From: Gudongella sp964607545
Lineage (GTDB): Bacteria > Bacillota > Clostridia > Tissierellales > Tissierellaceae
Length of the DNA stretch: 22,247 bases
NCBI GenBank assembly: GCA_964607545.1
Contig: CAZSLV010000029.1
Location: forward strand, 1-22,247
Direction of reading: 5' to 3'
In this document: piece by piece, positions 1 through 7,305 of the stretch
How positions within the stretch are numbered: the first letter of the stretch is position 1
Layout of the letters: each line of letters starts with the position of its first letter
Position numbers and translations under genes: made by a program
Notes under the pieces: model-generated
What the model was told of the DNA's origin: nothing
What the model saw: the letters and a program-made list of their open reading frames with translations, nothing else
Databases searched by the model: none

Positions 1-2015
1 CGGCAAATATAGATGAGATTAAGCTAATAGTCGATAACAAAGATATTACAAGTATGGGAAAACCCCTTATAAAAAATGGGAGGACCTTGGTACCCTTAAG
101 GTTTGTAACTGAAGAGATTGGAGGGGAGGTTTTTTGGGATAATTCTAAGAGAGAAGTTACAATAAAGAAAAAGGATAAAGCCATTTCATTAATTATAGAT
201 AAAAAAATAATCCAATACGACAATAAAAATGGTGCAATGGTATCGGATGTAGAACCTATTATAGTGGATAGTAGGACCTATGTACCCTTAAGGCTTATTG
301 GTAATCTCTTAGATATTGATGTAAGTTGGGATAATGCAAAGAGAAGAGTTATAGTTGATTCAAACAAAAAATCATCAATGGAAGCCTTATATGATTTAAA
401 AATAAATTCACATGGTCAAAATTCAATAATTGATGGTAAAACTACTATAAAAATTAATTCTAGTAAAAAATCACAAGTAGAGGGGTCTCAACTTAGGTTG
501 CTACTTTTAGATAAGGAAACTTTAACTGGCTTTATTGTAGGAAGGGCAGACCCTTCTAAAAATGAGATAACCTATATCCCTGACTTAGAAGATATGGGAA
601 ATAAAATTTTAGTAGCAGGAACCTATGATAAGAATGGTAATTTACTAGAAGCTGATGCAATAGCAGTAAAAATAGACCTTAAACCAAGGATTGAATTAAA
701 AGGGATTAGTAATGGTACAAGTTACAATTCAAATGTAGTCCTAAGTCCAAATTTAAACTTTGCCCCTTATGCAGTTAAATATAAAATTACAAATACATCA
801 AATGGTAAGGTGATAACTTTAGATGAAAAAGATCCCCAAGGGGATACCATATGGTCTCCAAATTATACTGACAATGGTGACTATACCCTACAAATTTTTG
901 CCCTAGATAATAATAAAAACGAATATGAAGGATCAAAATATAATATTTCACTTTCAATACCTCAAAAACTTTCTCTTACAGGTGTAAAAGAAGGAGCTAC
1001 AGTAAATAGTCCAGTTGTTTTAAATGCTAATAGGAACTTTGATGTAAGGGAAACAAAATACATCTTAAGAGACCCAAACACCAACCTAGAAACTATACTT
1101 ACAAGCATTCCTTATGGGTCATATACTTGGTTTCCAAAACCAAATCTTTCAGGTAATAAGGAATTAATGGTTAGGGTTATAGATGCTTCAGGAAAAACTA
1201 TAACTAGTAATCCAATTAAAGTAAGGGTTGAGGGTAAGGCCATCATACAATTACAAGGCTTAGGACCCAATCAGGTTCTTACAAGTGAAGCTAAGTTAAC
1301 TTTTAGGTCCAATGTAGATATGGAAAATATAAAATACACTGTAACTGGCTTAAAAACAGGTAACAAGGTATTTCTTGATAATGATCCTACTACAAATACT
1401 ATAAGCTTTAACCCTAGCAAATATATAGAAGGTAATTATAGCATCTTTATAGAGGGAGACTATAATGGCCTTAAGGTAAAGGGAGATACTATAAACTTTA
1501 GTATATACAATGGGAAAACATATGGTCCCTATAGTGTGATTGAAAAGCCGCAATTTATAAATTTTGCAAGTAAAATGGCAAGAGAATCATATAAGAAAAC
1601 TTCTATGTCCGCTGCCCTACAAACTGCCCAAGCTATACTTGAAACAGGGTGGGGTCAATCAGTACCAAGCGATAAATATACTGGTAAGAAGTCAAACAAC
1701 TTATTTGGAATAAAGGGGTCATCAACAAGTGGGTCTGTAGTATCTCACACTTGGGAGGTTTACAATGGTATCAGGTATAATGTAGATGCTAAGTTTCGTG
1801 CTTATGGTAGTCTAGAAGAAAGTTGGAATGACCATAAGGCGCTTTTATTAAATGCTGAAAGATATGGTATCTTTAGAGATGTTATGTACAATAGTAATAT
1901 GGGGGCATGGGCTATCAGAAGGGCAGGATATGCAACAGACCCTAACTATCCATTAAAACTAATGAAGATTATAAAGGATAACAACTTAAAAGAGCTAGAT
2001 AGGGTGGGTTTGTAG
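1..2015 (+). CDS. Surface N-acetylglucosaminidase with copper-amine-oxidase-type N-terminal repeats (5' end missing)
   Basis: Probable cell-wall hydrolase cleaving peptidoglycan glycan strands outside the cell. The frame is open from base 3, so the true start and any signal peptide lie before the window; numbering here is from the internal Met at base 54. Two copies of the copper-amine-oxidase N-terminal-like unit are seen: NGRTLVPLRF at 8-17 and DSRTYVPLRL at 72-81, each followed by a WDN and a beta-rich tail. A linker (105-210) leads to three similar beta-sandwich repeats near 212-300, 306-392 and 397-484, each opening with a Leu-x-Gly turn. The C-terminal part (about 495-645) is a glucosaminidase (LytG/FlgJ-like) domain, with the probable catalytic Glu at 530 in AILETGWGQS followed by NNLFGIKG. 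The copper-amine-oxidase repeats are common on clostridial surface proteins and do not imply oxidase activity. Substrate and timing are unknown. Confidence 0.88.
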   Translation, partial: ANIDEIKLIVDNKDITSMGKPLIKNGRTLVPLRFVTEEIGGEVFWDNSKREVTIKKKDKAISLIIDKKIIQYDNKNGAMVSDVEPIIVDSRTYVPLRLIGNLLDIDVSWDNAKRRVIVDSNKKSSMEALYDLKINSHGQNSIIDGKTTIKINSSKKSQVEGSQLRLLLLDKETLTGFIVGRADPSKNEITYIPDLEDMGNKILVAGTYDKNGNLLEADAIAVKIDLKPRIELKGISNGTSYNSNVVLSPNLNFAPYAVKYKITNTSNGKVITLDEKDPQGDTIWSPNYTDNGDYTLQIFALDNNKNEYEGSKYNISLSIPQKLSLTGVKEGATVNSPVVLNANRNFDVRETKYILRDPNTNLETILTSIPYGSYTWFPKPNLSGNKELMVRVIDASGKTITSNPIKVRVEGKAIIQLQGLGPNQVLTSEAKLTFRSNVDMENIKYTVTGLKTGNKVFLDNDPTTNTISFNPSKYIEGNYSIFIEGDYNGLKVKGDTINFSIYNGKTYGPYSVIEKPQFINFASKMARESYKKTSMSAALQTAQAILETGWGQSVPSDKYTGKKSNNLFGIKGSSTSGSVVSHTWEVYNGIRYNVDAKFRAYGSLEESWNDHKALLLNAERYGIFRDVMYNSNMGAWAIRRAGYATDPNYPLKLMKIIKDNNLKELDRVGL

Positions 2016-2033
2016 TCTTAAAAGTTAAGATTA
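2013..2033 (+). terminator. Weak AT-rich hairpin after the glucosaminidase gene
   Basis: TAGTCTTAA (2013-2021) pairs with TTAAGATTA (2025-2033) around an AAG loop, including one G-U pair and overlapping the stop codon. There is no U-tract after it, so it is at best a weak terminator. Confidence 0.3.
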
Positions 2034-2090
2034 TTGACAAGTAGGTAAAAAGATGTGATTAAATACTTTAAATCATGGTATATGTATACT
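2034..2090 (+). promoter_or_regulatory. Candidate promoter region of the Sec-glutaredoxin gene
   Basis: A perfect -35 box TTGACA lies at 2034-2039, but the only -10 at reasonable distance is the weak TTAAAT at 2059-2064 (19-nt spacer, preceded by an extended TGA). A second candidate -10, TATACT at 2085-2090, has no good -35. It lies in the small palindrome GTATA-TG-TATAC (2079-2090). The imperfect dyad GATTAAA/TTAAATC (2057-2074) sits between the two. Which element is used cannot be told from sequence. Confidence 0.4.
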
Positions 2091-2120
2091 AATCAAACAT
2101 AATTAAAAGGAGGAATAAAA

Positions 2121-2351
2121 ATGAATGTAATTATTTATTCAACACCCACTTGACCTTGGTGTACTAAGGTAAAGGATTACCTAAGTTCAAAAAATGTAGC
2201 CTTTGAAGATTACGATGTGTCTAAGAATCAAGAAAAAGCTGTTGAAATGGTTCAAAAATCAGGTCAAAGAGGAGTACCAGTATTAGATATCAATGGACAA
2301 ATTATTGTAGGTTTTGATAAAACGGGTATAGATAAATTGTTAAATTTATAA
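2121..2351 (+). CDS. Glutaredoxin-like selenoprotein (YruB/NrdH-type) with in-frame UGA = selenocysteine
   Basis: Small thiol/selenol oxidoreductase of the thioredoxin fold. The frame runs ATG 2121 to TAA 2349-2351 and encodes 76 residues, interrupted only by TGA at 2151-2153. Read as Sec, residue 11 completes the active site TPTUPWC (8-14), so the UGA replaces precisely the nucleophilic first Cys of the glutaredoxin C-P-x-C motif. After the UGA the protein stays collinear with the family: KVKDYLSSK helix, then the cis-Pro segment RGVPVLDING (50-59), then a terminal GF-Dxxx helix. A strong AGGAGG (2108-2113) is 7 nt before the ATG and a terminator follows the stop, so it is a monocistronic expressed gene. 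UGA is a stop elsewhere in the window and Trp 13 is TGG, which argues against UGA=Trp. Selenoprotein glutaredoxins with U at this position are known in anaerobes. A Cys-to-stop mutation is the alternative. Confidence 0.88.
2154..2186 (+). promoter_or_regulatory. Putative bacterial SECIS element
   Basis: AGGTAA (2167-2172) pairs perfectly with TTACCT (2177-2182), closing an AGGA tetraloop (2173-2176). The loop starts 19 nt after the UGA and has G in its second position, matching the general rule for bacterial SECIS elements (upper stem-loop roughly 16-37 nt from the UGA, G among the first loop bases). A broken lower helix could continue from A2153-U2186 and C2154-G2185. A competing hairpin CCTTGG/CTAAGG (2154-2169) is mutually exclusive but puts the loop too close to the UGA. 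No thermodynamic calculation was made. Confidence 0.6.
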
Positions 2352-2357
2352 TTTTAA

Positions 2358-2380
2358 GGCTCCTATAAATGGAGCTTTTT
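2358..2380 (+). terminator. Intrinsic terminator of the Sec-glutaredoxin gene
   Basis: GGCTCC (2358-2363) pairs with GGAGCT (2371-2376), with one G-U pair and the loop TATAAAT. TTTT follows, 7 nt after the stop codon. Confidence 0.75.
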
Positions 2381-2457
2381 AATTTGTAGCTATTTAACCC
2401 AATTTCAAAAGATATTAATAGATTATTTATAAAAAACTAGCATCCCAATTTAGACAG

Positions 2458-2466
2458 TGGTATAAT
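2458..2466 (+). promoter_or_regulatory. Extended -10 promoter upstream of the DUF134 gene
   Basis: TG-G-TATAAT at 2458-2466 is a perfect extended -10 element 24 nt before the proposed start. No recognisable -35 lies 17 nt upstream, as is usual for extended -10 promoters. Confidence 0.55.
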
Positions 2467-2489
2467 GTAATATTGTGGGGGTGAGTTAT

Positions 2490-2882
2490 TTGGCTAGACC
2501 AATGAAAGAAAGAAAAGTATGTTGTCTTCCTGAAACGGATTTATTTGGACCATTAAACAGGAGGGCCTTTGGAGATGTGGAAATAGTTATGAGTGTTGAA
2601 GAATATGAAACTATTAGACTCATTGACAAGGAAGGCCTTATGCAGGAAGAGTGTGCAGAAAGAATGAATGTAGCAAGAACAACAGTGCAAAGAATATATA
2701 TAAATGCAAGAAAAAAGATAGCAGATGCAATAGTTGATGGCAAAATTTTAAAAATAGAGGGTGGATCCTATAAACTATGTGAAGATGATTGCGAAAGAGA
2801 TTATTTTCTATGTGGAAGGGGCCATGGACAAAGACAATTTAGGAACAGACAACATAGGTTAGAAGGTAAAAAAGATAAATAA
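2490..2882 (+). CDS. DUF134 family helix-turn-helix protein
   Basis: Small probable DNA-binding regulator of the DUF134 family. The start is placed at TTG 2490, which gives the typical N-terminus (M)ARPMKERKVCCLPE and sits 5 nt after GGGGGTGA; a GTG at 2475 is possible but would overlap that ribosome site. The segment EEYETIRLIDKEGLMQEECA is the family's conserved core. It is followed by a sigma-70 region-4-like helix-turn-helix (ERMNVARTTVQRIYINARKK). The C-terminal tail is rich in Cys, Arg and Gly and ends in basic residues. The gene is 22 nt upstream of mrp and probably cotranscribed with it, so it may regulate or accompany iron-sulfur cluster functions. Ligand and target are unknown; the family assignment is firm. 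Confidence 0.85.
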   Translation: MARPMKERKVCCLPETDLFGPLNRRAFGDVEIVMSVEEYETIRLIDKEGLMQEECAERMNVARTTVQRIYINARKKIADAIVDGKILKIEGGSYKLCEDDCERDYFLCGRGHGQRQFRNRQHRLEGKKDK

Positions 2883-2904
2883 TGAGAAAGAAGGCGTATT
2901 AGTA

Positions 2905-3729
2905 ATGAGTGAAACTTGTAATGAAAGTTGTAGCACTTGTGGCGAAGTCTGTAATGATAGGAAGGAAGAACAATTTGATTTTTCAATTAAATTAGATGAG
3001 AATTCTTCTGTTAAGAAGGTTATTGGCATTGTAAGTGGAAAGGGTGGAGTTGGAAAATCTCTTATCACATCCATGCTTGCAGTAAATTCCAACCAGAAGG
3101 GCTTTAAGACAGGTATACTTGATGCCGATATTACTGGTCCATCTATTCCGAAAGCATTTGGCATACATGGCAGGGCCCTATCAAATGGAAAAACCCTAAT
3201 ACCAAAGACAAGTGATACAGGTATAAAAATAATGTCAGTAAATTTAATTTTAGAAAAGGAAACTGACCCAGTAATATGGAGAGGTCCTATAGTAGCGGGA
3301 GTTGTAAAGCAGTTTTGGACTGATGTAGAATGGGGAGATATTGACTTCATGTTTGTAGATATGCCTCCTGGGACTGGTGATGTACCCTTAACTGTATTCC
3401 AATCTCTACCTGTGGATGGAATTATTATTGTAACATCCCCTCAAGAATTAGTTTCTATGATAGTCACAAAAGCTTCCAATATGGCTAAAATGATGAATAT
3501 CCCAATACTTGGTATTGTTGAAAATATGTCTTATTTAAAGTGTCCTGACTGCGATAAGAAAATCAACGTCTTTGGAGAAAGTAAGGTTGAAGAAGTAGCT
3601 AAGGAAGAAGGTATAGATTACTTTGCTAGGGTACCAATTGATCCAAATATTGCAAGTGCTGTGGATAAGGGTTTAATAGAACAATATGATGTTAGCCTAC
3701 TTGATGGCTTAATTGATAAAATAAAATAA
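2905..3729 (+). CDS. mrp: Mrp/NBP35-type iron-sulfur cluster carrier ATPase
   Basis: Cytosolic P-loop ATPase of the Mrp/ApbC/NBP35 family, which binds and transfers Fe-S clusters to apoproteins. Residues 45-52 (GKGGVGKS) form the deviant Walker A with the signature Lys. The switch segments DADITGPS (73-80) and VDMPPGTGD (151-159) are intact. The cluster-binding CPDC pair is C213/C216. An additional N-terminal cysteine cluster (C5, C9, C12, C16) precedes the ATPase domain, as in NBP35-like and many clostridial homologues, and may hold a second cluster. The 274-residue length is normal for the version lacking the DUF59 domain. The ribosome site is weak (GAAGG about 11 nt upstream), which may mean translational coupling to the DUF134 gene just ahead. 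Confidence 0.9.
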   Translation: MSETCNESCSTCGEVCNDRKEEQFDFSIKLDENSSVKKVIGIVSGKGGVGKSLITSMLAVNSNQKGFKTGILDADITGPSIPKAFGIHGRALSNGKTLIPKTSDTGIKIMSVNLILEKETDPVIWRGPIVAGVVKQFWTDVEWGDIDFMFVDMPPGTGDVPLTVFQSLPVDGIIIVTSPQELVSMIVTKASNMAKMMNIPILGIVENMSYLKCPDCDKKINVFGESKVEEVAKEEGIDYFARVPIDPNIASAVDKGLIEQYDVSLLDGLIDKIK

Positions 3730-3760
3730 AATTAACATAAGATACTAGATGGAGGAAGAA

Positions 3761-4282
3761 ATGAAGACTAGGAAAATAGTAATTTCAGGTTTGTTAATAG
3801 CTATAGGAGTCCTCTTACCTATAATATTTCACAGTATGAGTATGGGAGGACAGATTTTTTTACCTATGCATATACCCGTTTTAATTGGTGGGATTCTCCT
3901 AGGGCCATTTTATGGGACTTTAATTGGAATTACTACCCCCCTCTTAAGTAGTTTTTTAACAGGTATGCCACCTGCCTTTCCTATGCTGCCAATTATGGTA
4001 TTTGAGTTAGGAACATATGGGTTAACTTCCGGTTATATAGCAAAATTATATCCTAAGAAGGTAGTCTTACCCCTATTAGGTGGAATGGTTGATGGAAGAA
4101 TATCTGCTGCCCTAGTTGTATTTGTCTTATCTAGGTTTTTCGGTGTGAAATTAAGTCCTTTATTATTTTTAAAAGGGGCAATTTTAACTGGCCTACCAGG
4201 AATATTGATACAGCTAATAATAATACCTCCAATAGTGATTGGATTAAAAAAGAATTTCAAAAGCTTGGGTCAGGACTTATAG
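3761..4282 (+). CDS. ECF transporter substrate-binding (S) component
   Basis: Integral membrane substrate-capture subunit of an energy-coupling-factor vitamin or metal importer. The 173-residue product is almost entirely hydrophobic, with about six membrane segments. It carries the recognisable pattern LPMHIPVLIGGILLGP followed by a PLLSSFLTGMPP loop, typical of the general ECF S-component family (Pfam ECF_trnsprt). The start was moved to ATG 3761, because GGAGG at 3751-3755 is correctly spaced for it, whereas the upstream in-frame ATG at 3749 has no ribosome site. No EcfA or EcfT genes are nearby, so it would share a housekeeping energizing module (group II ECF). There is no riboswitch or pathway neighbour to reveal the substrate. 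Confidence 0.8.
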   Translation: MKTRKIVISGLLIAIGVLLPIIFHSMSMGGQIFLPMHIPVLIGGILLGPFYGTLIGITTPLLSSFLTGMPPAFPMLPIMVFELGTYGLTSGYIAKLYPKKVVLPLLGGMVDGRISAALVVFVLSRFFGVKLSPLLFLKGAILTGLPGILIQLIIIPPIVIGLKKNFKSLGQDL

Positions 4283-4293
4283 TCTTGACCTTT
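4268..4293 (+). terminator. Hairpin between the ECF S gene and ftsH
   Basis: GGTCAGGACT (4268-4277) pairs with AGTCTTGACC (4281-4290), with one G-U pair and a TAT loop. Only TTT follows, so termination is probably partial. The stem contains the stop codon of the upstream gene. Confidence 0.4.
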
Positions 4294-4323
4294 AATGCTT
4301 ATGCATAAGAAAGAAGGTTGGAT

Positions 4324-6138
4324 ATGAATAATTTTAAAAAACCCAAAAAACCTATACTATATTATTATATTATTGCCATGATAATTGTAATACTATTAAA
4401 CTCTTTTGTTTTTCCAAGCATGATGAGGGGGAAGGAAGACCAGATAGATTATGGCCAATTCTTAGAAATGGTAGAAAGTGGTAAGGTTGAAGTTGTTGAA
4501 ATAAAGGATAATGACATATATATAAAGACTAAAAAATCAGATATGATTTACAAGACTGGAACTATGGAAGACCCTGATCTGGTTAACAGGCTCTACCTTT
4601 CTGGAGTAAAATTTTCTAGAGAACTCTCAGACACAACTCCAACACTTTTTAGTACTCTTTTAACTTGGATCATAACTATTATTATTTTTGTTGGGATAGG
4701 ACAATTATTTGCTAGGTCTATGCAAAAAAGAATGGGCAATGATGTAATGTCATTTGGAAAGAGTAATGCGAAAATATATGTGGAATCTAAGACTGGTAAA
4801 ACTTTTGAAGATGTAGCTGGTCAGGATGAAGCCAAGGATGCCTTAATTGAAATAGTTGATTTTCTCCATAACCCAGCTAAATTTAGAGAAATAGGAGCAA
4901 ATTTACCAAAGGGAGCCCTACTTGTAGGCCCACCTGGAACTGGTAAAACTCTTTTAGCAAGAGCCGTAGCTGGCGAAGCAAAGGTACCTTTTTTCTCTAT
5001 ATCTGGCTCTGAATTTGTTCAAATGTTTGTTGGGATGGGAGCTGCTAAGGTAAGGGACTTATTTAAACAAGCAGAAGAAAAAGCTCCTTGTATTGTGTTT
5101 ATTGATGAAATTGACACCATAGGTAAAAAAAGAGATGGGGCAGGTTTTGGTGGAAATGACGAAAGAGAGCAAACCCTAAACCAACTATTATCTGAAATGG
5201 ATGGTTTTGACGGTAAAGAAGGGGTAGTAATACTAGCTGCAACTAATAGACCTGAATCTCTAGATAAGGCCCTTCTTAGACCAGGTAGGTTTGACAGGAG
5301 GGTACCTGTGGAGCTACCAGATAGGGCAGGCAGAGAGGCTATACTAAAGGTCCATGCAAAAAATGTTAAAGTAGAATCAGACTTAGATTATAATGCAATT
5401 GCAAGAGCTACAGTAGGTGCTTCTGGAGCTGACTTAGCTAATATGATAAACGAAGCAGCCATCAGGGCTGTTAAAATGGGCAGGGATAAGGTTAATCAGT
5501 CAGATTTAGAAGAATCAGTAGAGATAGTTATAGCAGGCTATCAAAGGAAAAATTCAGTTATTTCAACCAAGGAAAAGAGAATTATTGCCTACCATGAAAT
5601 AGGCCATGCTCTGGTTGCGGCCTTGCAAACTGATTCAGACCCAGTTCATAAGATAACAATAATTCCTAGGACCTCTGGTGCCCTTGGATATACTATGCAA
5701 ATAGCAGAACAAGATAGCGTTCTTATGAGTAAGGAAGAATTATTTAATAAGATTGTAACTATGACAGGGGGTAGGGCTGCTGAAGAATTAGTTTTTGGAT
5801 CTATAACTTCAGGGGCATCAAATGACATAGAGCAAATAACAAAAATTGCAAGAGCTATGGTTACTAGGTGGGGTATGAGTGAAGAATTTGGCATGATGGC
5901 ACTTGAAACACAGACAAATCAATATTTAGGAGGAGATACCTCCTTAATGTGTTCAGATGAAACCTCGGCAAAAGTAGATAAGGTAGTAGGGGAGATTATA
6001 AGAAAAGCACATGATACAGCTAAAGAACTCTTACTTGCTAATATGGATAAGCTAAGAGAGATATCTAATTACCTTCTTGAAATGGAGACTATTACAGGAG
6101 AGCAGTTTATGGAAATATTAAAAAAAGAGAATAGCTAA
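4324..6138 (+). CDS. ftsH: ATP-dependent zinc metalloprotease FtsH
   Basis: Membrane-anchored AAA+ protease that extracts and degrades membrane and cytosolic proteins as a hexamer. Transmembrane segments lie near 11-33 and 107-130, flanking the extracytoplasmic domain. The AAA core has Walker A GPPGTGKT (202-209), Walker B IVFIDEID (257-264), the pore motif MFVGMG and the second region of homology (AATNRPESLD...RPGRFDR). The zinc protease motif HEIGH is at 424-428, a conservative change from the usual HEAGH. The distal acidic ligand lies in ASNDIEQITKIARAMV. At 604 residues, the C-terminal tail is shorter than in many homologues. ATG 4324 is chosen over TTG 4318 because AGAAGG (4312-4317) is 6 nt upstream. 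It may be read with the preceding ECF gene. Confidence 0.96.
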   Translation: MNNFKKPKKPILYYYIIAMIIVILLNSFVFPSMMRGKEDQIDYGQFLEMVESGKVEVVEIKDNDIYIKTKKSDMIYKTGTMEDPDLVNRLYLSGVKFSRELSDTTPTLFSTLLTWIITIIIFVGIGQLFARSMQKRMGNDVMSFGKSNAKIYVESKTGKTFEDVAGQDEAKDALIEIVDFLHNPAKFREIGANLPKGALLVGPPGTGKTLLARAVAGEAKVPFFSISGSEFVQMFVGMGAAKVRDLFKQAEEKAPCIVFIDEIDTIGKKRDGAGFGGNDEREQTLNQLLSEMDGFDGKEGVVILAATNRPESLDKALLRPGRFDRRVPVELPDRAGREAILKVHAKNVKVESDLDYNAIARATVGASGADLANMINEAAIRAVKMGRDKVNQSDLEESVEIVIAGYQRKNSVISTKEKRIIAYHEIGHALVAALQTDSDPVHKITIIPRTSGALGYTMQIAEQDSVLMSKEELFNKIVTMTGGRAAEELVFGSITSGASNDIEQITKIARAMVTRWGMSEEFGMMALETQTNQYLGGDTSLMCSDETSAKVDKVVGEIIRKAHDTAKELLLANMDKLREISNYLLEMETITGEQFMEILKKENS

Positions 6139-6158
6139 AACAAGCTATTCTCTTTTTT
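6121..6158. terminator. Bidirectional terminator shared by ftsH and mnmH
   Basis: A-rich arm 6121-6136 pairs with T-rich arm 6143-6158 around an AAAACA loop. A-tract and T-tract flanks allow termination in both directions. The stop codons of both convergent genes (TAA 6136-6138; TAG complementary to 6145-6147) fall inside the hairpin. Confidence 0.88.
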
Positions 6159-7176
6159 TCAAAAACTTACTTAATAAAATTTCTGCTGACTTTTCAGGAT
6201 TTATATTTTCAAGGGTAAATACATAGTTTTTTTTATTATGTTCATACATAGGATCATAGTAAGTAAGCATTAAACTTTTAATTACAGGTTCATAACTTCC
6301 TTTATTCACAGACTCAATAAAGTCATCGATAGTCTTGTTGCCAAGGCGCTTTCTTAAGTGATTAAGAGCTTCAATTAAATCATTATCTGTATTAAAAAGA
6401 TAATCTTTTTTTATGTTTTCTATCCTTTTTTCTATTGGGGCTGTAACCTCAATATGTCTTCCATTTTTGATTTTATCAAATAAATAATCAGGAATAACTG
6501 ATTTCCCAATTCTCTTGCTTTCACCTTCTATAAAAATTGTGTTAGTTTTTCTTTTAGAAATACTATCAAACAATAAAGACTCAAACATTTTTTGACTATT
6601 AGGACTTCCAAGGCCAACTGACCCTAGGGTAGACCCCCTGTGGTTAGCACATCCTTCTAGGTCTATGATATCAGCCCCTTTTTTCTCTAAAGCCTTTAGA
6701 ATTTGTGTTTTTCCTGTCCCAGTGTTTCCATATAAAACAATTAAACTCAAGTCTTTTGCTTCTTTTTCTAGTTGACTATTTACATAAGACCTATACTCCT
6801 TGTAACCACCTTCTAATTTGATAGCACTTATTTTAAGAGAGTCTAATAAGGCTACTATACTACTACTCCTAAATCCCCCCCTTGAACAAAAAAATATCAA
6901 GTGAGGATACTTAGACTTTAATTTTAGAACTTCATTAAATAGGGCTGGCAACCTCTTAGAAATAGCTTCAATGCCTAGTACTTTTGCCTGGTCAGTAGAT
7001 TTATTAACATATTCTATGCCAATTTCAGCTCTTTCTTCATTGGAGAAAATTGGAAGGTTTATTGAACCGGGTATGGTACCAGTCTTATATTCATTAGGGG
7101 TCCTTACATCTATAATTATATATTCACCTTCATTTAGCTTTTCTTTTATTTCCTTATAACTTATATTTGGGTACAT
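6145..7176 (-). CDS. mnmH: tRNA 2-selenouridine synthase
   Basis: MnmH/SelU (YbbB) replaces sulfur with selenium at 2-thiouridine-34 of certain tRNAs, using selenophosphate from SelD. From the chosen start, residues 1-135 form a rhodanese domain (IIIDVRTPNEY) with the essential cysteine at 97 in FFCSRGGFRSSS, the same number as in the E. coli enzyme. A P-loop domain follows (GNTGTGKT, 150-157) with the family signature DLEGCANHRGSTLGSVG. The length, 343 residues, is normal. ATG 7176 is preferred because AAAGGA lies about 9 nt upstream. The longer frame back to 7221 has no ribosome site and would overlap the promoter at 7201-7228. The gene is on its own, convergent with ftsH. It implies that selenophosphate is made in this organism. 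Confidence 0.92.
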   Translation of the reverse strand: MYPNISYKEIKEKLNEGEYIIIDVRTPNEYKTGTIPGSINLPIFSNEERAEIGIEYVNKSTDQAKVLGIEAISKRLPALFNEVLKLKSKYPHLIFFCSRGGFRSSSIVALLDSLKISAIKLEGGYKEYRSYVNSQLEKEAKDLSLIVLYGNTGTGKTQILKALEKKGADIIDLEGCANHRGSTLGSVGLGSPNSQKMFESLLFDSISKRKTNTIFIEGESKRIGKSVIPDYLFDKIKNGRHIEVTAPIEKRIENIKKDYLFNTDNDLIEALNHLRKRLGNKTIDDFIESVNKGSYEPVIKSLMLTYYDPMYEHNKKNYVFTLENINPEKSAEILLSKFLKKRE

Positions 7177-7200
7177 TATCTCAATTCCTTTCATATAAGT

Positions 7201-7228
7201 ATTATATACTCTATTTTCCATATGTAAA
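7201..7228 (-). promoter_or_regulatory. Promoter of mnmH
   Basis: On the minus strand TTTACA (complement of 7223-7228), a 16-nt spacer and a perfect TATAAT (complement of 7201-7206) lie 25 nt before the preferred start. This supports the short form of the protein. Confidence 0.65.
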
Positions 7229-7305
7229 ACAAAAAGGCAAAGCTATTTCATTTTCTTAGCTTTTATTGTAATATAAAGAAGTAGCAAAATAAGGGAGGTT
7301 TTTAA

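Noticed and set aside
2151..2153. UGA read as tryptophan (alternative genetic code)
   Set aside because: Trp is encoded by TGG throughout, including two codons later, and TGA terminates nqrB and lrgA in this same window.
2859..3350. 163-codon open frame on the minus strand opposite mrp
   Set aside because: Antisense shadow of a well-supported gene, with low-complexity Ser/Phe/Pro-rich translation and no ribosome site.
7177..7221. Longer N-terminus for the selenouridine synthase
   Set aside because: No ribosome site upstream, and the extra codons overlap a TTTACA/TATAAT promoter. The shorter start also places the essential cysteine at 97 as in E. coli.
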